Positions 1 through 8,255 of a stretch of DNA of 31,567 bases are shown here, piece by piece (within the stretch, counting starts at the first letter, position 1; every line of letters begins with the position of its first letter). Made by a program: the position numbers and the translations under genes. The stretch is from a virus: IMG/VR virus record IMGVR_UViG_3300042887_003996, positions 1-31,567 of that record. One strand, 5' to 3'. The notes beneath the pieces are model-generated. The model was not told where the DNA came from. It did not search any database and worked only from the letters and a program-made list of their open reading frames with translations.

Positions 1-2
1 GC

Positions 3-1904
3 TCCGCCGACAGCCGCATCCGCCTCGCCGATCTCGTCTGCAACCGCGAGGCCCAGCTTTGCCTCACCGCCACCTTTGCCGCCCGCTTGCAAATGATGCC
101 GGTCGAATCCTCCGACGCCCTTTCCCGCACCGCCGCCGAGGCCGTGTTGAAGTGGATGCTCTTCACTCACTGCGCCAGCGACCTCCGCCGCGAACTCGAA
201 CTCGCCCTCAACATCCGCGCCACCTACGGCATCGCCATCATGGGAGTGTTTTGGAAAACCACGACACGCATCGAGGAAAAATCCGTCAGCCTCGAAGACC
301 TCATCGTCATGGCCCAAGAGCAGGGCGACCCCGCCTCGCCGCTCGCCATGCTCATCGGCGCAATCCTTGACCCGCTCCAAGAAGAAATCGCCATCGAACT
401 CGCCGAGCAATTCGCCCCCGGCACCGGCACCGCCGCCAATGTCCGCAAGCTCCGCGAAGGCGGCACCGTGGAATACACCGAGCCCTACATCTTCGAGAGC
501 AAGCCCGAGTGGACGGCCCTCGAACCTTTCAACGACATCATTTTTCCCACCGCGACCTACGACCTCCAACGCGCCCCCTGGATCGCCCGCCGCGAAATGG
601 TGACTTGCGAGGAGCTGGAAGAGCGCACCGTCACCGAAGGCTACCCCTACGAATTTTACGAGAAGGCCGAGAACTACAAAGGCACCAGCCTTTGGCCGAT
701 CTACGCCCACCAGAACACCAACCGCCGCGACTCCATCCTCTGGCAAGACCACCGCGACCTGGTGGAAATCTGGCATGTCTATTCCAAGGAAACCGACGAG
801 AAGACCGGAGCCACGAAAATCATGTGCCGGGTCATGCACCCGAATGTGGACATCTTCGCCAAAGAAGAAATCTCCCCCTACTCGCACGGCGAATATCCTT
901 TCATCGAACTCCCCCGCGAGCGCGTCACCCGCTGCCTCATCGAAGCCCGAGGCATCCCCGAGATCGTCAGCACCATGCAGGCGGAAATCAAAACCCAGCG
1001 CGACTATCGCACCGACCGCGCCGGAATCGCCATCCTGCCGCCCATGCGCGTGCCCGCCAACCGTGGCAAGCTCGACATCATCCTCGGCCCCGCCGTGCAA
1101 ATCCCCGAGCGCCGCCCCAACGAAATCGGCTGGATGCAACCCCCGCCATTCGACCAGGGAACCATCGAGATCGAACGCGCCGTCCGCCGCGATGTGAATG
1201 AATACTTTGGAATGGCAGGCGAGGGGGTGGACCCCAACTACACCGCCCTCGTCCAGCAGCACACAGTCGATCGCTGGCTCCGCGACTTTAAAGCCATCAT
1301 CACGCAGACCTACCAGCTCATGCAGCAATACATGCTGCCCGTCCAAATCCTCCGCGTCTCCGGTGGCCAAGTCCTCCCCTTCCAAGCCGACCGCGAAAGC
1401 ATCCAAGGCAAGTTCGACCTCATCGTGGATTGGGACGCCAAGAACCTCGACGCCGAAGCCCTCGGCGTGAAGCTCGATTACATCTCCAAAGCGGTTGTCC
1501 CCATGGACACCGCCGGAGTCATCGACCGCGCCGGGCTCATCAAGTTCATCATGGCCGCCGTCGATCCCGTTTTGGCCGACCTCCTCGTCCGCGACCCCGG
1601 CCCCGCCGCCGCCATGGAAGCCAACGAAGAACAACTCGCCTTCACGAAGATCGCCGCAGGCACCGAGCCCGAACTTCCCACAGAAGGCCAGAACCACCAG
1701 CTCCGCGCCCAAGTCCTCCAAGGCATCATCCAGGCCAACCCCGCGCTGCAACAGCGCATCCAGCAAGACCAAATTTTCCGCGACATGATCGAGGCCCGCA
1801 TGAAGGGCTTCAACTTCCAGCTCCAACAACAACAAAACGCCCAGATAGGCCGCCAAGGCACCCTGCCCGCGTTGCAATCCCCCCAACAACCCACCCCCCA
1901 ATAA
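3..1904 (+). CDS. Phage portal protein (5' end outside window)
   Basis: The reading frame is open to the left edge, so the start codon lies upstream; 633 residues are visible. Portal proteins form the dodecameric ring at one capsid vertex through which DNA is packaged and ejected and onto which the tail adaptors dock. The sequence reads like a podovirus-type portal. A long charged alpha/beta body is followed by a segment around TMQAEIKTQRDYRTDRAG and the ILPPMRVPANRG stretch, then a helical part (VRRDVNEYFGMAGEG, then a Gln/His/Leu-rich helix) typical of the portal stem and crown. The C-terminus is Gln/Pro-rich and low in complexity. It is followed after 6 nt by the adaptor gene, the usual portal-adaptor order, but no capsid or scaffold gene lies between. 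Assignment is by overall pattern and position. Confidence 0.75.
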   Translation, partial: SADSRIRLADLVCNREAQLCLTATFAARLQMMPVESSDALSRTAAEAVLKWMLFTHCASDLRRELELALNIRATYGIAIMGVFWKTTTRIEEKSVSLEDLIVMAQEQGDPASPLAMLIGAILDPLQEEIAIELAEQFAPGTGTAANVRKLREGGTVEYTEPYIFESKPEWTALEPFNDIIFPTATYDLQRAPWIARREMVTCEELEERTVTEGYPYEFYEKAENYKGTSLWPIYAHQNTNRRDSILWQDHRDLVEIWHVYSKETDEKTGATKIMCRVMHPNVDIFAKEEISPYSHGEYPFIELPRERVTRCLIEARGIPEIVSTMQAEIKTQRDYRTDRAGIAILPPMRVPANRGKLDIILGPAVQIPERRPNEIGWMQPPPFDQGTIEIERAVRRDVNEYFGMAGEGVDPNYTALVQQHTVDRWLRDFKAIITQTYQLMQQYMLPVQILRVSGGQVLPFQADRESIQGKFDLIVDWDAKNLDAEALGVKLDYISKAVVPMDTAGVIDRAGLIKFIMAAVDPVLADLLVRDPGPAAAMEANEEQLAFTKIAAGTEPELPTEGQNHQLRAQVLQGIIQANPALQQRIQQDQIFRDMIEARMKGFNFQLQQQQNAQIGRQGTLPALQSPQQPTPQ

Positions 1905-1910
1905 ACCACA

Positions 1911-3074
1911 ATGAGAACCGTCACATTCCAATCCGTCCTCGACGGAGCCGCCGCCCGCATCGGGCTTGACCCCACACAGACCATCGCCGCCTCGACAGCC
2001 TCCGCGCTGACCGAATACATCAACACCCGCATCCGCTTTGCTTGGGAGGCTTACAAATGGCCCGAACTCAGCACCGTGGAGCGCCGCCGGTTTCGTGAAA
2101 ATTATAGTTCATCCGAAGTTTATCCCGTCGGTTCTGAAATCTATTTTGAAAACAACTACTGGCGCAAAGTCCTCACGACTGAGGCCGGTGTCGGGCCAGA
2201 CACCACTTTCAGTTTCACGCTGCACGACAAGACTAAGACCTACGCCGTCAACGCAATCGTCCTCAAAGATAAAATTTATTACGAAGCCAAAAAAGCCGTC
2301 ATTGTAAATATCGAGGTTACTAACACAGCGTATTGGGAGCCTTACAATCGGGCGCTCGGCGCAGAGGCTTGGCAAATAGCGACAGATCCCGATGACTCCA
2401 CTTATCCAGTGTGGAGTGCAGCGACCGCTTACAAGCAAAGCTCACAAGTCCTCCATAACGGCAAATTTTATTTTGCCCGTAGCAACATGGTTGCTGGCGT
2501 CGTCCCTGGCGCAACCGGCTCAAACAATTTCTGGGTGCTAATCAAAGTTTACTCGGACTTTATCCGGTCCGTCAACTTTGAGCAGCAATTCACGCTCACC
2601 AGTTCCTCTACCCCGGCGACGCCAATCGGCGAAGTCATCCATGTCTATGCCCAGGACCCCCGCATTGCCCGCTACGCGGAGCGCGTGAATTTCTGGGTCA
2701 CCGACGCTGGCATCATTTGCGGCTCGACGCAGTTCACCAACCTCACACCCGACGAGGTTTACATCGAGTTCACGAAGCGCCCGAACCTCTACAACACCAA
2801 TTCCGGCGACGCCGACTTCCCACGCGTTCTCAGCGAGTATGTCAAATTCTCCGCCGCCGCCGACGCGCTGCGCGAAGATGGTCAGTTTGACAAAGCCGCC
2901 TACATGGACGGTCTCGCCGCCGACGCCCTCCAAAAAGAGATCGACATCATCGAACTCAAGCAGGGCCAAACTCGCCTGCAAGGCAACCGGCGCGACCTGT
3001 TCCCCAGCACGCCTATGCAACGCGCCTCGTCCAGCCCCATCGCTAGTGTTCTCGACAGAGCCCCCCGTCAGTAA
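1911..3074 (+). CDS. Head-tail adaptor-like protein A
   Basis: 387 residues. The N-terminus (MRTVTFQSVLDGAAARIGLDP, then a helix ending EAYKWPE) and the C-terminal helices (AAADALREDGQFDKAAYMDG, then a Lys/Gln-rich helix) have the layout of phage adaptor or gatekeeper proteins that sit under the portal. The middle is beta-rich. It includes a short Tyr/Trp segment around residues 165-205 (AYKQSSQVLHNGKFYFA ... W) that resembles a small carbohydrate-binding-type hairpin module. It lies directly after the portal and is followed after 3 nt by a paralogue with a matching N-terminus. The start is ATG with no visible Shine-Dalgarno. The exact role (adaptor versus tail tube) is inferred from order and architecture. 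Confidence 0.5.
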   Translation: MRTVTFQSVLDGAAARIGLDPTQTIAASTASALTEYINTRIRFAWEAYKWPELSTVERRRFRENYSSSEVYPVGSEIYFENNYWRKVLTTEAGVGPDTTFSFTLHDKTKTYAVNAIVLKDKIYYEAKKAVIVNIEVTNTAYWEPYNRALGAEAWQIATDPDDSTYPVWSAATAYKQSSQVLHNGKFYFARSNMVAGVVPGATGSNNFWVLIKVYSDFIRSVNFEQQFTLTSSSTPATPIGEVIHVYAQDPRIARYAERVNFWVTDAGIICGSTQFTNLTPDEVYIEFTKRPNLYNTNSGDADFPRVLSEYVKFSAAADALREDGQFDKAAYMDGLAADALQKEIDIIELKQGQTRLQGNRRDLFPSTPMQRASSSPIASVLDRAPRQ

Positions 3075-3077
3075 CCG

Positions 3078-4040
3078 ATGAAAACAATCCGCCTCCAGCA
3101 ACTCATCGACAGCATCGTGGCACGGGCGGGGATCGACCCCGCCCTGCCCGAAGCCGCTTCGAAAGTGCATGGCCGCCTCTCCAGCGGCCAGGCCATGCTG
3201 GTTGCGGATTACATCTCCTCGGCTCTTGATACAGCTTGGACATTTTTCGATTGGCCCGAAATCTACCTTGTCGAATCCCGCACCCCGCTCGGCGCGGGAT
3301 TCGTCGAAGGCGGTTACACCTACGAGGCCGATTATGTCGGCACCATCTCCTACATTGGCCGCGCCATCGAAGGCTCCGCGCCAGACCAGCCCCTTTGGCG
3401 TATCAAGCGAATCACGACCACGGAAAGTGGTGATCTTCTCAATATCGATACCGCCAACGATGTCGCATGGACCCAGCGCCTCGATGTCTCCTATTTCGAA
3501 GATAGTGAGAACGACCCCGCCTCCGAGATTCCCTACATCTACCTGGCCAATGCCGGAGCCACTCCTATTGGCGAAATCACCGCCGTCTGGTCTTCCGACC
3601 CCTCCGGCCTCGCCAACAAGCTCCGCTACACCCTCACCGCCGACCGCATCCTCATCACCGATACCGCCTACTCATCCGGCCCCGTCTTTGTCGAATTTGC
3701 CCTGCCGCAGCCGGAATTTGCGTTGTCGGACTATGACAGCAACCGCATTTATCAACCAGGCACACTTGTTTATTCTGCCGAAAAAGGCGACTGCTACAAA
3801 GCCCTCATCGCGTCCCAAGGCGAGCCCCCCGGCACCTCAGCCTGGCAAAAGCAAACCATCCCCGCGTTCCTTGCTGACTATGTGAAAGAAAAAGTCATCG
3901 GCGAGCTTTTGCTTGCCGCCGACAAGCCCGACCGCGCCGCTTACCAATTCACACGCGCCGAAGGCGTGCTGCTCCGCAAAATGGACGACGCCTGGCTCCG
4001 CAAAGGCGAAGTCCGCCGCTGGTCCGCTTCCTTCCAATAA
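3078..4040 (+). CDS. Head-tail adaptor-like protein B, paralogue of A
   Basis: 320 residues. The N-terminus (MKTIRLQQLIDSIVARAGIDP) aligns by eye with that of the preceding protein (MRTVTFQSVLDGAAARIGLDP). Both continue with a helix ending in a WP dipeptide (FFDWPE versus YKWPE), a beta-rich middle containing TPIGE, and a helical C-terminus with AAY...A...L. It also carries the small Tyr/Gly/Trp module (IYQPGTLVYSAEKGDCYKAL ... SAWQK, about residues 225-265). The pair probably arose by tandem duplication and may form successive rings of the neck. A TTGACA-containing motif lies just downstream of its stop codon. Confidence 0.5.
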   Translation: MKTIRLQQLIDSIVARAGIDPALPEAASKVHGRLSSGQAMLVADYISSALDTAWTFFDWPEIYLVESRTPLGAGFVEGGYTYEADYVGTISYIGRAIEGSAPDQPLWRIKRITTTESGDLLNIDTANDVAWTQRLDVSYFEDSENDPASEIPYIYLANAGATPIGEITAVWSSDPSGLANKLRYTLTADRILITDTAYSSGPVFVEFALPQPEFALSDYDSNRIYQPGTLVYSAEKGDCYKALIASQGEPPGTSAWQKQTIPAFLADYVKEKVIGELLLAADKPDRAAYQFTRAEGVLLRKMDDAWLRKGEVRRWSASFQ

Positions 4041-4047
4041 CCCCCTA

Positions 4048-4079
4048 TTGACACCCCTACCGATAATTAAATTACCGAT
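4048..4079 (+). promoter_or_regulatory. Candidate phage promoter motif TTGACACCCCT (copy 1)
   Basis: TTGACACCCCT starts 32 nt before the ATG of the next gene and is followed by an AT-rich block (AATTAA 11 nt after TTGACA) in an otherwise GC-rich region. The same 11-mer with the same AT-rich follow-up occurs at 8798, 31 nt before another structural gene. TTGACA matches a sigma-70 -35 box, but no good -10 box is present at 16-18 nt. The element may be an atypical or phage-specific promoter. Confidence 0.35.
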
Positions 4080-4367
4080 ATGAGCAACCCCACCGTCCAG
4101 ATCGCCGCCCGCAGTTCCGCAGGCATCGTGCAGCCCGTCCAAGCCACATCAGATGGGGCTCTGCGAGTTACCACCGGATTTCCAGTCCCTCTTTACGACA
4201 AGTTTGAAGTCTTCAAAGTCGGTGCCACGAACAACACCGATTACACCGAATACAGCTTTGGCGGAACCGCAGTCGCCCGCATCCGCATGACCTATTTCGG
4301 CGGCGTTCCCGCGACCGACAACGCCCAACTCAAAACCTCCTTCGTTCAGTATCCCCCCTTCGCGTAA
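4080..4367 (+). CDS. Small structural protein, unknown
   Basis: 95 residues (MSNPTVQIAARSSAGIVQPV...). I do not recognise a family. The sequence is predicted beta-rich with a Phe-Gly-Gly turn (TYFGGVPATDN). Its place between adaptor-like and fibre-like genes, with only 2 nt to the next gene, suggests a virion decoration or baseplate/fibre accessory protein. The start is the ATG 32 nt after the TTGACACCCCT motif; no Shine-Dalgarno is visible. Confidence 0.65.
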   Translation: MSNPTVQIAARSSAGIVQPVQATSDGALRVTTGFPVPLYDKFEVFKVGATNNTDYTEYSFGGTAVARIRMTYFGGVPATDNAQLKTSFVQYPPFA

Positions 4368-4369
4368 CC

Positions 4370-4642
4370 ATGTCGCAAGTTTCGTTCGATCCCCTCACCG
4401 GAAACATGATCAGCACGACCGCCCAGGTCGCGCAGCTCGACTCCTCGGGCCAAATCTCCGGCACGATGATCCCCGACGATTTCGACGATGTGCAGCGGTT
4501 CCCGACCCTAGCCGACTTCCCGCAAGTAGGCGTCGTCGCCCGCATCTATTTTTCCGCAGACAACAATGTCCCGCACCGTTGGGACCCCGACACACTTTCC
4601 TATCTACCCATCGTCGCCGACTCCGACGGCGGTGAGTTTTAG
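4370..4642 (+). CDS. Small tail-fibre-associated protein
   Basis: 90 residues. The C-terminal half (FPTLADFPQVGVVARIYFSA followed by NNVPHRWDPDTLSYLPI) fits the short beta module, F-P-x-x-G-x-x-x-x-I-Y ... Y/H-R-W ... Y-x-x-I, that is widespread in phage tail-fibre and structural proteins. The N-terminus (SFDPLTGNMIS ... GQISGTMIPDDFDDV) also resembles fibre linker sequence. It is probably a small fibre or chaperone-like component; the precise role is unknown. Confidence 0.6.
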   Translation: MSQVSFDPLTGNMISTTAQVAQLDSSGQISGTMIPDDFDDVQRFPTLADFPQVGVVARIYFSADNNVPHRWDPDTLSYLPIVADSDGGEF

Positions 4643-4686
4643 GATTAACCCCGCAGTAACAACCCCCAATACCCCCTAATAACATT

Positions 4687-5478
4687 ATGGCAAATATCAG
4701 AATCAAACGCCGCTTGACCGGCGCAGCAGGAGCCCCCGTTCTTCTTTCGGGTGAGCCGGCGTATAACAAAGTTGACGGCATCCTCTACATCGGCGACGGC
4801 GACCAGAGCGTGCCAGTTGGCGGAAGCCACTTCGCGACAGCAGCCGCTCTCTCGACCGAGACCAGCAATCGCACCTCGGCGATCTCCGCAGAGGCTTCCC
4901 GCGCCACCGCAGCGGAAGCCGCCCTCGGAACCCGCATCGACAATGTGTTGAGCAATGTTGACGGAGCCGCCCTCGACAGCCTCACCGAAGTTGTCACAGC
5001 CTTCCAGGCCGCTGACTCCAACCTCAACGGAGCCATCACCTCCCTCGCCAGCTCGGCCACCAGCGCCCTCAACTCCGCCGTAGCGACTCTCGAAGCCGCC
5101 GACAGCGCCCTCGACGGACGCCTCGACACCGCAGAGAGCGACATCGACGCCCTTGAGAGCCGCGCCACCAGCATCGAAGGTGCCGCCTCGACCCTCGCGG
5201 GCCGCGTCACCACAGCCGAAGGCGACATCGACGCCCTTGAGAGCCGTGCAGGCACCATCGAGAGCGCCGCAACGACCCTCGCCGGTCGTGTCACCACAGC
5301 CGAGTCGGACATCAACGCCATCGAGTCCGCAGCGACCACGCTGGCTGGCCGTGTGACGACCAACGAAGGCGACATCGACGCCCTCGAGTCCCGCGCAGGC
5401 ACCATCGAATCCGCAGCCACAGCTCTCACCTCCCGCGTTAGCGCGTTGGAGACCGAGATCGACGGCGGCAGCTTCTAG
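4687..5478 (+). CDS. Tail-fibre/stalk protein with coiled-coil repeats
   Basis: 263 residues. The first 45 residues (MANIRIKRRLTGAAGAPVLL, then GEPAYN and LYIGDGD) match the virion-anchoring head of many phage fibre proteins (I-R/K-x-K-R-R ... G-x-P ... GE-x-A-Y-N ... D-x-x-L-Y-I-G-D-G). Residues 50-260 are a nearly uninterrupted Ala/Ser/Thr/Glu-rich heptad pattern expected to form a trimeric coiled-coil stalk. The unit RVTTAEGDIDALESRAG + TIESAATTLAG recurs with 28- and 21-residue periods. There is no globular receptor-binding tip, so a partner protein (perhaps the next fibre genes) may supply it. Confidence 0.7.
   Translation: MANIRIKRRLTGAAGAPVLLSGEPAYNKVDGILYIGDGDQSVPVGGSHFATAAALSTETSNRTSAISAEASRATAAEAALGTRIDNVLSNVDGAALDSLTEVVTAFQAADSNLNGAITSLASSATSALNSAVATLEAADSALDGRLDTAESDIDALESRATSIEGAASTLAGRVTTAEGDIDALESRAGTIESAATTLAGRVTTAESDINAIESAATTLAGRVTTNEGDIDALESRAGTIESAATALTSRVSALETEIDGGSF
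5128..5460 (+). repeat. Heptad-multiple tandem repeats in the fibre stalk
   Basis: The DNA shows imperfect tandem units. GACATCGACGCCCTTGAGAG occurs at about 5141 and 5224, with a close variant at about 5371. The encoded period is 28, 21 and 28 residues, all multiples of seven. Such arrays are prone to unit gain or loss, changing stalk length. Confidence 0.75.
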
Positions 5479-5497
5479 TAGCTCCCTCCCCCCAATA

Positions 5498-5547
5498 GCG
5501 GTGGCGCGGTTCCATCCCGCGCCATCGCTCCACGGGGCCCCTTTCTT
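5498..5547 (+). terminator. Strong GC hairpin, possible terminator
   Basis: GCGGTGGCGCGG (5498-5509) pairs with CCGCGCCATCGC (5517-5528), one position being G-U, around a 7-nt loop. GGGGCCCC and a short T-rich run (TTTCTT) follow. It lies in the 102-nt gap between two fibre genes. The U-tract is weak and displaced, so attenuation or mRNA processing is as likely as full termination. Confidence 0.4.
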
Positions 5548-5580
5548 AAAACTTAATCCTTAAAACTTAAAACTTCCTCA
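5545..5580 (+). repeat. AT-rich direct repeats CTTAAAA before a start codon
   Basis: The element (T/C)TTAAAACTTAA is iterated three times in 36 nt immediately upstream of the ATG at 5581, in sharp contrast to the GC-rich surroundings. It could be an unstructured translation-enhancing leader or a promoter element; function unknown. Confidence 0.45.
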
Positions 5581-5949
5581 ATGGCCACGGTCATCCAGCT
5601 CCTCCGCTCCACGGTTCCCGGCCGAGTGCCCACCGCCGCGCAAGTGGCTCAGGGCTCCCTGGCCCTCAACCTCGCCGACCGGCGTCTTTTCAGCAAAGAC
5701 CACAACAACGAAGTTTTTAGAATAGCCCGCCCCCGCGACCCCAGCGACTACCAGCTCCTCCACGCTGCGGACGGTAACCACCTCTACCTCGGCCGCCTCG
5801 CTTGGGCAGACTTCCCCGCCTCCGGCCCCGCCGAGGACTCCACTGCCTGGACCATCTACAAAATTTCCACCAACTCCGCAGGCGATGTCGTCTCGGAGCA
5901 ATCCGCCACCGGCGCGTGGTCGAACAAGGGGAATCTGACCTATGCTTAG
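5581..5949 (+). CDS. Tail-fibre N-terminal/anchor protein
   Basis: 122 residues. The first 50 residues (TVIQLLRSTVPGRVPTAAQV, then GSLALNLADRRLFSKD) are the classic fibre-anchor pattern: L-x-R-S-x-x-x-G-x-x-P-T-x-x-Q-x-x-x-G-x-L-A-x-N-x-x-D-x-x-L-x-x-K-D. The C-terminus (AWTIYKISTNSAGDVVSEQS ... WSNKGNLTYA) matches another common fibre module that usually ends in W-x-N-(R/K)-x-x-L-x-Y. It overlaps the next gene by 8 nt, so anchor and receptor-binding parts are encoded by separate, coupled genes. Confidence 0.7.
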   Translation: MATVIQLLRSTVPGRVPTAAQVAQGSLALNLADRRLFSKDHNNEVFRIARPRDPSDYQLLHAADGNHLYLGRLAWADFPASGPAEDSTAWTIYKISTNSAGDVVSEQSATGAWSNKGNLTYA

Positions 5950-6745
5950 CCCGTTATACGGCCAACTCTCCCCCCTCCGCGTGCCGACCTCGATGCGCTT
6001 CATCTCGAATGATGCCGATGTCGTCGCCTATGTCCTCGCCGTCGAGGCCGCTGACGGCGACCGCTTGGAAGACAGCGTGATTTCGGCTTACGACGCATTT
6101 ATCACCGGTTGCAAGTCTGACAGCATCTGGTCCGCCCTCAAATCCTCCTGCATTCTCGCTGGCGCTCGCACTCTGTCCGGCGCACTTGTCCCACTCGTCG
6201 GCACGGCACCGACCAACGCGAATTTCGTGAGCGGTGATTACAATCGAGAAACAGGACTGCTTGGAAACGGCTCCACTAAGCATCTAAATTCCAATCGAAA
6301 TAACAACGCAGAGCCTCAAAATTCAAAGCATTTAGCTTGTTATATTTCTCAAAATTCAACCGTTACTGGCAATTTGTTGTCTTCAAACACTGGAGTCGGA
6401 AGTTCTCTTTTATTAGAAATCCCATCGACTACTCAAACTCGATGCATAATAAATGGTTCAAACACAACAGGAATAAATCGCTCGTTTGCAACTGGATTTG
6501 TAGGGGCTAGCAGACCAAATGGAACGCAAATGATAACGCGGCAAAGCGGCTCCTCCATAACACACACTTACTCGTCCGCCACTCCATTAAATTCCACGAT
6601 TAGTGTTTACACAAGAGGTGGCTCAATCGCTGCCGTCTCCAATGGAAGATACTCATTTTACTCAATCGGAGAACACCTCGACCTCGCCGCCCTCGACACC
6701 CGCGTCAGCACTCTCATGACCGCCCTCGCCGCTGCAATACCATGA
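5942..6745 (+). CDS. Receptor-binding/tail-fibre tip protein
   Basis: 267 residues. The N-terminal 110 residues contain AVEAADGDRLEDSVISAYDA, then SIWSALKSSCILAGARTLSG, then NGSTKHLNSNRNNN. I recognise this order from phage fibre proteins that place a helical linker before a beta-sandwich, lectin-like receptor-binding domain. From about 6250 to 6660 the DNA becomes clearly AT-richer than its neighbours, and the encoded protein is rich in Asn, Ser and Thr, as is common in exchanged receptor-binding tips. It overlaps the next gene by ATGA. Confidence 0.65.
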   Translation: MLSPLYGQLSPLRVPTSMRFISNDADVVAYVLAVEAADGDRLEDSVISAYDAFITGCKSDSIWSALKSSCILAGARTLSGALVPLVGTAPTNANFVSGDYNRETGLLGNGSTKHLNSNRNNNAEPQNSKHLACYISQNSTVTGNLLSSNTGVGSSLLLEIPSTTQTRCIINGSNTTGINRSFATGFVGASRPNGTQMITRQSGSSITHTYSSATPLNSTISVYTRGGSIAAVSNGRYSFYSIGEHLDLAALDTRVSTLMTALAAAIP

Positions 6746-7059
6746 CACTCGCCGACATCATCACCCAGCCTATTAGCTACGCCGCCGCGAAAGACCTCGC
6801 GCTCGTCTTCTCGCCCGAACTCGCCGAGCAACTCTCCGCCGTCCAATCCGAGCACGGCAACCCCCGCCATGTCGCTTCTCCGGTCGATCTCGTCGATGGC
6901 CGAAAAATGCTCTGCGCGGATTTACTGACCGAAATCGGCCCCGGCGGCCTCTACTCCGGCGGATTTGCGCACCTGCCCGCCGAGCTTTTCCCATCCGTGG
7001 AAGTCCTCCCGATGTCCGAAGTCCTCCCGCTCCTGCCCCAACCCGAAGAAGAAATCTAA
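6742..7059 (+). CDS. Small protein, fibre-associated, unknown
   Basis: 105 residues. The ATG overlaps the stop of the receptor-binding gene (ATGA). This arrangement is typical of a fibre assembly chaperone or of a tip-associated protein, but no family is recognisable. The sequence is mixed alpha/beta, ends in an acidic PQPEEEI tail, and has no membrane segment or cysteine pair. Confidence 0.6.
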   Translation: MTLADIITQPISYAAAKDLALVFSPELAEQLSAVQSEHGNPRHVASPVDLVDGRKMLCADLLTEIGPGGLYSGGFAHLPAELFPSVEVLPMSEVLPLLPQPEEEI

Positions 7060-7072
7060 CCCACCACCACCC

Positions 7073-7741
7073 ATGCTTGAACAAGTATCCACATCCGTTA
7101 AGTTCCTCGCCTTCTACACGGCGAGCAAACAAGGCAAGACCGGCCTCACCGTTACCGTCGATCTCTACGACCCCAGCGGCACGCAAATCGTCACCGGCGG
7201 CAGCGCCACCGCAGTCGGCGGCGGATTGTATAGCTACACGCTCTCCTCCAACAATTCCTCGGAAGGCGAATACGCTGCCATTTTCAAGACCACCGATTCC
7301 ACCGTGGATTCCCAACACATCCCCTCCCTGTGGGTCCTAGGCCGCGCCGGAGTCGAAAACCTCGACGCCGCCACCAGCACCCGCCTCGCTTCCTCGGGTT
7401 ATACCGCGCCAGCAAACTCGGACATCTCGGCCATCAAGAGTAAGACAGACAGCCTCCCGAGCGATCCAGCAGACCAAAGCCTCCTCGAAGCCGCCATCGC
7501 CGGAGTCACCGCCCCATCAGCCAGCACGGTGGCAGCAGCCGTGCGTTCCGAGCTCTCCACTGAGCTGGCCCGAGTAGACCAAGCCATCAGCACCCGCCTT
7601 GCTGGATCGTCCTACACAGCGCCAGCAAACAGCGACATCTCGGCCATCAAAGCAAAGACAGATTTGCTCGAAACCACCCGTTTGGCGCAGTGCTCGACCG
7701 TTGCAACGACTGGAGCCCAAATCGCCGCCGCCCTCAGCTAA
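7073..7741 (+). CDS. Tail/baseplate protein with beta-sandwich head and internal repeat
   Basis: 222 residues from the ATG at 7073; an upstream in-frame extension would run through the previous gene and is rejected. The N-terminal 85 residues (SVKFLAFYTASKQGKTGLTV, then YDPSGTQIVTGG) look like the Ig-like domain found in phage baseplate and upper-fibre proteins. The C-terminal half carries two copies of STRLAxSxYTAPANSDISAI, at about residues 102 and 177, followed by K-x-K-T-D. This is a well-known repeat of phage tail proteins, probably a short helical or trimerising element. Its stop codon overlaps the next start (TAATG). Confidence 0.65.
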   Translation: MLEQVSTSVKFLAFYTASKQGKTGLTVTVDLYDPSGTQIVTGGSATAVGGGLYSYTLSSNNSSEGEYAAIFKTTDSTVDSQHIPSLWVLGRAGVENLDAATSTRLASSGYTAPANSDISAIKSKTDSLPSDPADQSLLEAAIAGVTAPSASTVAAAVRSELSTELARVDQAISTRLAGSSYTAPANSDISAIKAKTDLLETTRLAQCSTVATTGAQIAAALS

Positions 7742-7923
7742 TGGACGCGCACCAAGCCACCGCAAGTTTCACCGGCCTGCTTGCTACCGCAACAGGGCTT
7801 ACCGTTTCGATGCTCCCTGAGCTGGAAGCCTGGCTCCGCATTGCCTCACTCCTCATCGGCTGCGCCGTCGGTCTCGCGTCCCTCTACGCCATCCTCAAAA
7901 ACAAAAAACACCCCCATGAATAA
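7741..7923 (+). CDS. Small membrane protein, candidate holin
   Basis: 60 residues from the ATG of the TAATG overlap. Hydrophobic segments at about residues 10-25 and 32-52 (LRIASLLIGCAVGLASLYAI) are followed by a charged KNKKHPHE tail. The size, topology and place at the head of a lysis block fit a holin, which forms lesions in the inner membrane at lysis. Small holins are too diverse for a family call by eye. Confidence 0.6.
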   Translation: MDAHQATASFTGLLATATGLTVSMLPELEAWLRIASLLIGCAVGLASLYAILKNKKHPHE

Positions 7924-8083
7924 AATCCTCTCCCACCTCAAACAGCCCTCCACTTTTCGCGGCCTCGCCGTCCTCGGCGGCCTCGCCGGATTAAGCCTCT
8001 CTCCCCAACATTGGGAAGCCATCGCGTCCGCCGTGGCTGGAGTCATCGGCCTCATCGAGGTTTTCCGCAACGAGAAGAAATGA
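7916..8083 (+). CDS. Second small membrane protein, holin/antiholin-like
   Basis: 55 residues, overlapping the previous gene by 8 nt and the next by 4 nt. It has one or two weak hydrophobic segments (LAVLGGLAGLSLS and WEAIASAVAGVIGLIEVF) and a charged FRNEKK end. It may be a co-holin, an antiholin or an unrelated membrane protein of the lysis cassette. Confidence 0.55.
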   Translation: MNKILSHLKQPSTFRGLAVLGGLAGLSLSPQHWEAIASAVAGVIGLIEVFRNEKK

Positions 8084-8244
8084 CCAGCCCCGCCCAAGTC
8101 GCCGCAAGCGCCCTGCTCCTCGGCTACATCTTCCTGACGATCTCGTTCCTCACCGGCTGCACCACGCTGGGCGTCAGTCTCGAAACCGATTACGGAAGGT
8201 TCACCTACCAGCTCCCAGAAATCCCCGCGCTCAAAGACAAGTGA
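8080..8244 (+). CDS. Small lipoprotein, possible outer-membrane spanin
   Basis: 54 residues. A hydrophobic signal (LLLGYIFLTISF) ends in the lipobox LTGC with Cys at about residue 27, leaving a mature peptide of about 28 residues. Small lipoproteins next to holin genes often act as the outer-membrane half of a spanin pair. The inner-membrane partner would be one of the two preceding proteins, but neither has the usual long coiled coil. This one also lacks the Pro-rich Rz1 composition, so the spanin role is only a guess. The lipobox indicates a Gram-negative-type host envelope. Confidence 0.6.
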   Translation: MTSPAQVAASALLLGYIFLTISFLTGCTTLGVSLETDYGRFTYQLPEIPALKDK

Positions 8245-8255
8245 GCTAACTCCCC

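Noticed and set aside
4687-5478. CRISPR-like periodic repeats
   Set aside because: The periodicity is coding (multiples of seven codons, heptad pattern) with no spacer-repeat structure. No CRISPR array is seen anywhere in the window.
7741-8244. Confident Rz/Rz1 spanin pair
   Set aside because: The lipoprotein is suitable in size, but no inner-membrane protein with a periplasmic coiled coil is present, so only a tentative spanin note is given.
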